A program made the position numbers and the translations under genes. The notes under the pieces were generated by a model, which did no database searches, was not told where the DNA came from, and saw nothing but the letters and a program-made list of their open reading frames with translations. This document shows positions 28,336 through 31,365 of a DNA stretch of 31,365 bases, in pieces (the first letter of the stretch is position 1; the number at the start of each line of letters is the position of its first letter). Source of the DNA: Lentisphaeraceae bacterium (lineage in GTDB: Bacteria; Verrucomicrobiota; Kiritimatiellia; RFP12; DVOR01); assembly GCA_004555175.1 (NCBI GenBank), contig SFJE01000031.1, forward strand, positions 1 to 31,365, read 5' to 3'.

Positions 28336-29811
28336 TTAGTCCGGATCCTTCACGCGGGCCTGGAGGGCTTGCTTGATGGCGCGGGCGAGGTCGGCGGAGA
28401 TGCCAGGCTGGGCGGCGATGTCGGCCTCGGGGGCGGCGGCAAGGCGGCGGACGGAGCCGAAGGCCGAGAGGAGTTGGCGCTTGCGGGTGGGGCCGATGCC
28501 GGGGAGTTCGTCGAGGATTGACTCTTTGAGTGCGCGTAGGCGGAGGGTGCGGTTGAAGGTGATGGCGAAGCGGTGGGCTTCGTCGCGCAAGCGGATGAGG
28601 ATTTGGAGGGCGGGTGAATCGTGGGGGAGGACGAGGTTGGGGCGGCCATCGTCGAGGACAATCTCTTCGTAGTGCTCATTGAGGCCGGCGACGGGGATTT
28701 GGTCGAAGAGGCCAAGTTCGCGGAGGACCTCGCGGGTGGCGCGGACTTGGAGCTGGGCGCCGTCGCAGAGGATGAGGTCGGGGTAGGGGGCGTGTTCGTC
28801 GCGCAAGCGAGTGTAGCGGCGGCGAATGACCTCGGCCATCGCCATCGGGTCGTTATTGGTGACGGTGCGGACGTGGAAGCGGCGGTAGCGGCGCTTATCG
28901 GGCATCCCATCGCAGGCCACGACCATCGAGGCGACGGTGTGGGTGCCCATCAAGTGCGAGATGTCAAAGCACTCGATGACGCGCGGCGGGGCGGAGAGGC
29001 CGAGCAACTGGGCGAGCGCGGCGAGGCCCTCCTGGGCGGTGGGGCGCTTGAGGGCGGGGATGAGGCGGGCCTTGGCGCGCTCGCGGGTGAGCTCCTTGAG
29101 GGCCAGCCAGGTGTCGCGCAAACGGGCGGCGCGCTCGTAATCCTGCCGTTCGGCGGCGGCCTCCATCTGTTCGCGCACCTCGTCAATGAGGGCAGGCCTT
29201 TCGCCGCGCAGGAAGGCGCAGGCTTCGTCGAAGCGCGCCCGGTAGTCGGCCTGGGAGATGCGCCCGAGGCAGGGAGCCGAGCAGAAGCGGACGATGTCGT
29301 CGAGGCAGTGGGTATGGTCCTCCGGGCTGGGGGTCCGGGCGGGGCACTTGCGCAGACCAAAGCGCCGCTCGGTGAAGTCCAGCGCCATGCGCACGACGGT
29401 TGAGGAGGGGAAGGGGCCGAAGTAGAGCGCGCCATCCTTGCGGACAATGCGGCAGGTGGTCAGGCGCGGGAAGGGGAGGTTGGGATCGGCGCGCAGGGAG
29501 AGGTAGCGCTTGTCATCGCGCAAGAGGATGTTGAAGCGCGGCCGGTAGGTCTTGATGAGGTGGCTCTCGGTGAGCAGGGCCTCGGCCTCGCTACGCACCA
29601 CGCGGATCTCGAGGTCTTCCACGTGGTGGACGAGGCTGCGCAACTTCGGCGGCGCGGTGCGCAGGGTGGAGGCGCGGAAGTAGCTCTGCACGCGCCGGCG
29701 CAGGTTGACGGCCTTGCCCACATAGATGATGGTGCCTGCGCGGTCGCGATAGAGGTAGCACCCGGGCTTTTCCGGCAGGTGTTTGAGCTTCTCGCGCAGG
29801 CGCTCGTTCAT
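28336..29811 (-). CDS. uvrC: UvrABC excinuclease subunit C, short form
   Basis: UvrC makes both incisions around a DNA lesion during nucleotide excision repair. The 491-residue protein has the N-terminal GIY-YIG nuclease (Gly17, Tyr19, Tyr30-Val31-Gly32, Arg40), four Cys spaced like the iron-sulphur ligands of E. coli UvrC (156, 169, 177, 181), and a UVR/UvrB-binding helix pair (about 207-240). The RNase H-like 5' nuclease follows, with Asp283 (ECFDISHLMG), Asp in LILCDGAQLQ and His in DEAHRFAITFNR, and the tail ends in helix-hairpin-helix motifs (ELPGIGPTRKRQLL). About 115 residues between the UVR motif and the RNase H domain, present in the 610-residue E. coli protein, are missing. The ATG 29811 lacks a clear ribosome site. 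Confidence 0.9.
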   Translation of the reverse strand: MNERLREKLKHLPEKPGCYLYRDRAGTIIYVGKAVNLRRRVQSYFRASTLRTAPPKLRSLVHHVEDLEIRVVRSEAEALLTESHLIKTYRPRFNILLRDDKRYLSLRADPNLPFPRLTTCRIVRKDGALYFGPFPSSTVVRMALDFTERRFGLRKCPARTPSPEDHTHCLDDIVRFCSAPCLGRISQADYRARFDEACAFLRGERPALIDEVREQMEAAAERQDYERAARLRDTWLALKELTRERAKARLIPALKRPTAQEGLAALAQLLGLSAPPRVIECFDISHLMGTHTVASMVVACDGMPDKRRYRRFHVRTVTNNDPMAMAEVIRRRYTRLRDEHAPYPDLILCDGAQLQVRATREVLRELGLFDQIPVAGLNEHYEEIVLDDGRPNLVLPHDSPALQILIRLRDEAHRFAITFNRTLRLRALKESILDELPGIGPTRKRQLLSAFGSVRRLAAAPEADIAAQPGISADLARAIKQALQARVKDPD

Positions 29812-29826
29812 GGGGGAAGGCCCGAT

Positions 29827-29925
29827 TTAGCGGTCGGGGGGCGATAAAAGGGGCAAGATGAGGGAGGACAGGCCTTCTGTCATCTGTCGTCTGTCATCTG
29901 TCCGCTGTCCTCTGTCCTCTGTCAT
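29827..29925 (-). CDS. Possible 32-residue mini-ORF read from the heptad repeat upstream of uvrC
   Basis: Starting at ATG 29925, the repeat array reads MTEDRGQRTDDRRQMTEGL and continues with a hydrophobic SSLILPLLSPP before stopping 15 bp before uvrC. It begins like the MTE(N/D/A)R mini-ORFs at the other loci but stays open longer. It could feed ribosomes to uvrC, which has no good Shine-Dalgarno of its own, or be untranslated repeat. Confidence 0.3.
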   Translation of the reverse strand: MTEDRGQRTDDRRQMTEGLSSLILPLLSPPDR

Positions 29926-29943
29926 CCGCGAGCGTAGCGAGCT
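29866..29943 (-). repeat. Heptad ATGACRG array with GCTCGC hairpin, uvrC upstream region
   Basis: On the minus strand CTCGCTACGCTCGCG is followed by about eight heptad or near-heptad units (ATGACAG, AGGACAG, CGGACAG and similar) and GAAGGCCT. It is the longest heptad array in the window and has the same orientation and order as at the amidase gene. Confidence 0.75.
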
Positions 29944-29945
29944 CA

Positions 29946-30983
29946 TCAATCGAAGTGGATGCGCGGGTCGATGAGCATGTAGCAGAAGTCGGAGATGAGG
30001 TTGCCGAGGAGCTGGATCGAGGCGGTCATCACCAACATCGCCATAAAGACCGCGTAGTCGTGGCCCACGAGCGCATTCAGCGAGAGCTGCCCCATGCCGG
30101 GAATCTCGAAGAGGGTCTCGATAATCATCGAGCCGGCAAAGAGCACGCCCAACACCCCGCCGAAGCCGGTGGCAATCGGAATGAGCGCATTACGCAGCGC
30201 GTGGCACCAAATTGCCCGGCTGCGCTTGGCGCCCTTGGCGAGCACGGTGCGCACGTAGTCCGCGCTCATCTGCTCCATCAGCGAGTTCTTCATCATAATC
30301 GTCAGCAGCGCGAAGGAGGTCATCACATAGGCAATCACCGGCAGGACCATGTGGTACGCGCGGTCGCAGAAGAGCGTCCAACCGCCCACCGCCGCCGCGG
30401 CATCGCTCTCAAAGCCGCCAATCGGGAAGATGTCCCAGAGCCCATCAACCGTGCCGCTCAGGCACATCTTGAGGATCATGCCCACCGCAAAGGAGGGAAT
30501 GGCGTAGGCGGAGAAGACAATGATACTGGAGGCAAAGTCGAAGGGCGTGCCGTGGCGCAACGCCTTGGCAATCCCCAGCGGAATGCAGACCAGATAGCTC
30601 ATCAGGAACGAGACGATGCCGAACCAGAGCGAGACCGGCAACCGCCGCCGAATGAGCTCCCACGCCGTCCGGTCCGGATACTCATAGCTCTTCATCTTCA
30701 TCCCCAGCCCGTCGCGGAAGGCCCAGGTGACGTACTGCTTCCACATCGGCTGATCAAAGCCAAACTGCTTCTCGAGCTCCTTCTTCATCCCCTCGCTAAT
30801 GAGCGCGGCATTCGCGCCCCCGCCGGCCTCGCCGCCGCCGCCCATCCCGCGCATCTGCGCCAACTTCAAGTCCACCGGCCCCCCCGGCAACAGACGCGTC
30901 AGCAGAAAACAGGCAATCGTAATCCCGAAAAAGGTCGGCACAAGCAACATTAAACGGCGAAGCAGATACTGAAGTCGATTCAT
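29946..30983 (-). CDS. ABC transporter permease, DppB/OppB/YejB family
   Basis: This is an inner-membrane permease of a peptide-type ABC importer. The 345-residue protein has an N-terminal anchor (LQYLLRRLMLLVPTFFGITIACFLLTRLLPGGP), a periplasmic insert with a Gly-rich MRGMGGGGEAGGG stretch, then further membrane helices. The binding-protein-dependent transport signature appears as LRNALIPIATGFGGVLGVLFAGSMIIE, followed by GMGQLSLNALVGHDYAV and LISDFCYMLIDPRIHFD, the usual family ending. The insert and length suggest the YejB branch. I chose ATG 30983 (MNRLQYLL), preceded by GAGGG and a promoter; the ATG 20 codons earlier lies before the predicted transcript start. No second permease or ATPase gene follows downstream; uvrC does. 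Confidence 0.88.
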   Translation of the reverse strand: MNRLQYLLRRLMLLVPTFFGITIACFLLTRLLPGGPVDLKLAQMRGMGGGGEAGGGANAALISEGMKKELEKQFGFDQPMWKQYVTWAFRDGLGMKMKSYEYPDRTAWELIRRRLPVSLWFGIVSFLMSYLVCIPLGIAKALRHGTPFDFASSIIVFSAYAIPSFAVGMILKMCLSGTVDGLWDIFPIGGFESDAAAAVGGWTLFCDRAYHMVLPVIAYVMTSFALLTIMMKNSLMEQMSADYVRTVLAKGAKRSRAIWCHALRNALIPIATGFGGVLGVLFAGSMIIETLFEIPGMGQLSLNALVGHDYAVFMAMLVMTASIQLLGNLISDFCYMLIDPRIHFD

Positions 30984-31013
30984 AGTAATAGGGCCCTCGG
31001 TGTGAACGGCGCA

Positions 31014-31043
31014 ATCATACCACACTTTCCCCCGCGCTGTCAC
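31014..31043 (-). promoter_or_regulatory. Sigma-70 promoter of the permease gene
   Basis: On the minus strand GTGACA (31043-31038) and TATGAT (31019-31014) are 18 nt apart, leaving a leader of about 25 nt before ATG 30983. This spacing equals that of the other promoters in the window. Confidence 0.65.
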
Positions 31044-31050
31044 CTCTTCT

Positions 31051-31120
31051 CCCCGCCGCTCGGCGCCTAGCGGCGCGTGAAGGCCGAGCGAAGCGGAGGC
31101 GCTATGCCAACACGGGGAAG
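31051..31120 (+). repeat. GTGAAGGCCGAGC/GCGAAGCG module
   Basis: GCGTGAAGGCCGAGC (31075-31089) is shared with 10158-10172 and, inverted, in 16387-16483. It is followed by GAAGCGGAGGCGCTATGCCA as at 13981-14001. It lies between the HNH gene end and the permease promoter. Confidence 0.7.
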
Positions 31121-31136
31121 GCCGAGCTTTACGAGG

Positions 31137-31365
31137 CTATCTGCGGGCGGCTTTGCGGAGATTGCAAGTGCGGCAGAGGAGTTGACAGTTCTCGCGCGTG
31201 GTGGGGCCGCCCTTGGACCAGGGCTTAATGTGGTCGGCATCCATCTCCTCCAAGGGGAAGACCTCACCGCAGATGGCGCAGCGACCGCCCTGGATTTCGT
31301 AGACGGCCTGACGGGTGTTGCCATCGAAGGCGCGCAGGTTGAGGTGGCGCTCGTCGTGGTCGAGC
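31137..31365 (-). CDS. HNH endonuclease, C-terminal part (gene runs off the window)
   Basis: The 76 visible residues run from the window edge to TAG at 31139-31137. They contain a complete HNH zinc-type site: RCAICGEVF (first Cys pair), MDADHIKPWSKGGPTTREN (the HN part), and QLLCRTCNLRK (second Cys pair). The preceding HLNLRAFDGNTRQAVYEIQGG resembles the linker in proteins that join a DUF262/GmrSD-like N-terminal domain to HNH, which are often restriction or anti-phage nucleases. Since the N-terminal part is outside the window, that association is inference. The permease gene downstream has its own promoter. Confidence 0.85.
   Translation of the reverse strand, partial: LDHDERHLNLRAFDGNTRQAVYEIQGGRCAICGEVFPLEEMDADHIKPWSKGGPTTRENCQLLCRTCNLRKAARR

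Noticed and set aside
1..31365. tRNA or rRNA genes
   Set aside because: I looked for the T-loop motif GTTCRANNC with matching acceptor arms and for conserved rRNA segments in the gaps and found none.

Overview
The window is a high-GC, gene-dense bacterial segment. It comes from a Gram-negative, diaminopimelate-type bacterium, because it encodes LpxI (lipid A synthesis) and a MurE with the DNPR motif. A 2,060-residue surface protein built of autotransporter-associated beta-strand (PATR) repeats, a chlamydia-like ParC and intergenic ACCACAAAG/ACACAAAG repeats together suggest the PVC superphylum, perhaps Kiritimatiellota or Lentisphaerota. That assignment is an inference from memory of these families, not a database result.

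Layout. 1-428: repeat-rich upstream region with a near-consensus promoter and a leader. 429-6611: giant PATR surface protein, closed by a strong terminator. 6683-10073 (minus): a tightly coupled cluster of HD-domain protein, membrane-anchored DRGH nuclease, RuvC and a lipoprotein amidase. 10074-10371: stacked repeat families. 10372-16167 (plus): GH97 glycosidase, a structured non-coding stretch, an O-acetylhomoserine sulfhydrylase-like enzyme, a small lipoprotein and MurE. 16168-16585: more repeats, then the ackA promoter. 16586-23593 (plus): AckA, GT4-like glycosyltransferase, TadA, YejA-like solute-binding protein and ParC, several with 4-bp overlaps. 23672-26780: TadE-like membrane protein, then GyrB with a terminator. 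27109-28238: FtsB/DivIC-like protein and LpxI behind their own promoter. 28336-31365 (minus): short UvrC, YejB-like permease and the C-terminal end of an HNH nuclease.

Functionally the genes mix envelope building (MurE, LpxI, FtsB-like, amidase, lipoprotein), DNA maintenance (RuvC, UvrC, ParC, GyrB), central metabolism (AckA, sulfhydrylase, GH97) and peptide-type import (solute-binding protein and a distant permease).

The most unusual signal is not a gene but the intergenic repeat system. At least six short families recur as ordered composites: a GCTCGC-type hairpin, a heptad ATGACRG array, TCGACTG runs, CCGGANNNT nonamers, 22-bp AATAAGAC palindromes, and ACAAAG blocks. They intrude into gene ends. 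In three genes for exported proteins (amidase 7666, lipoprotein 14048, TadE-like 23672) the heptad array supplies the putative start codon, and in front of it a six-codon mini-ORF MTE(N/A/D)R-stop that overlaps the gene start as ATGA. This looks like a portable, frame-independent translation-start module; a neutral-repeat explanation remains possible.
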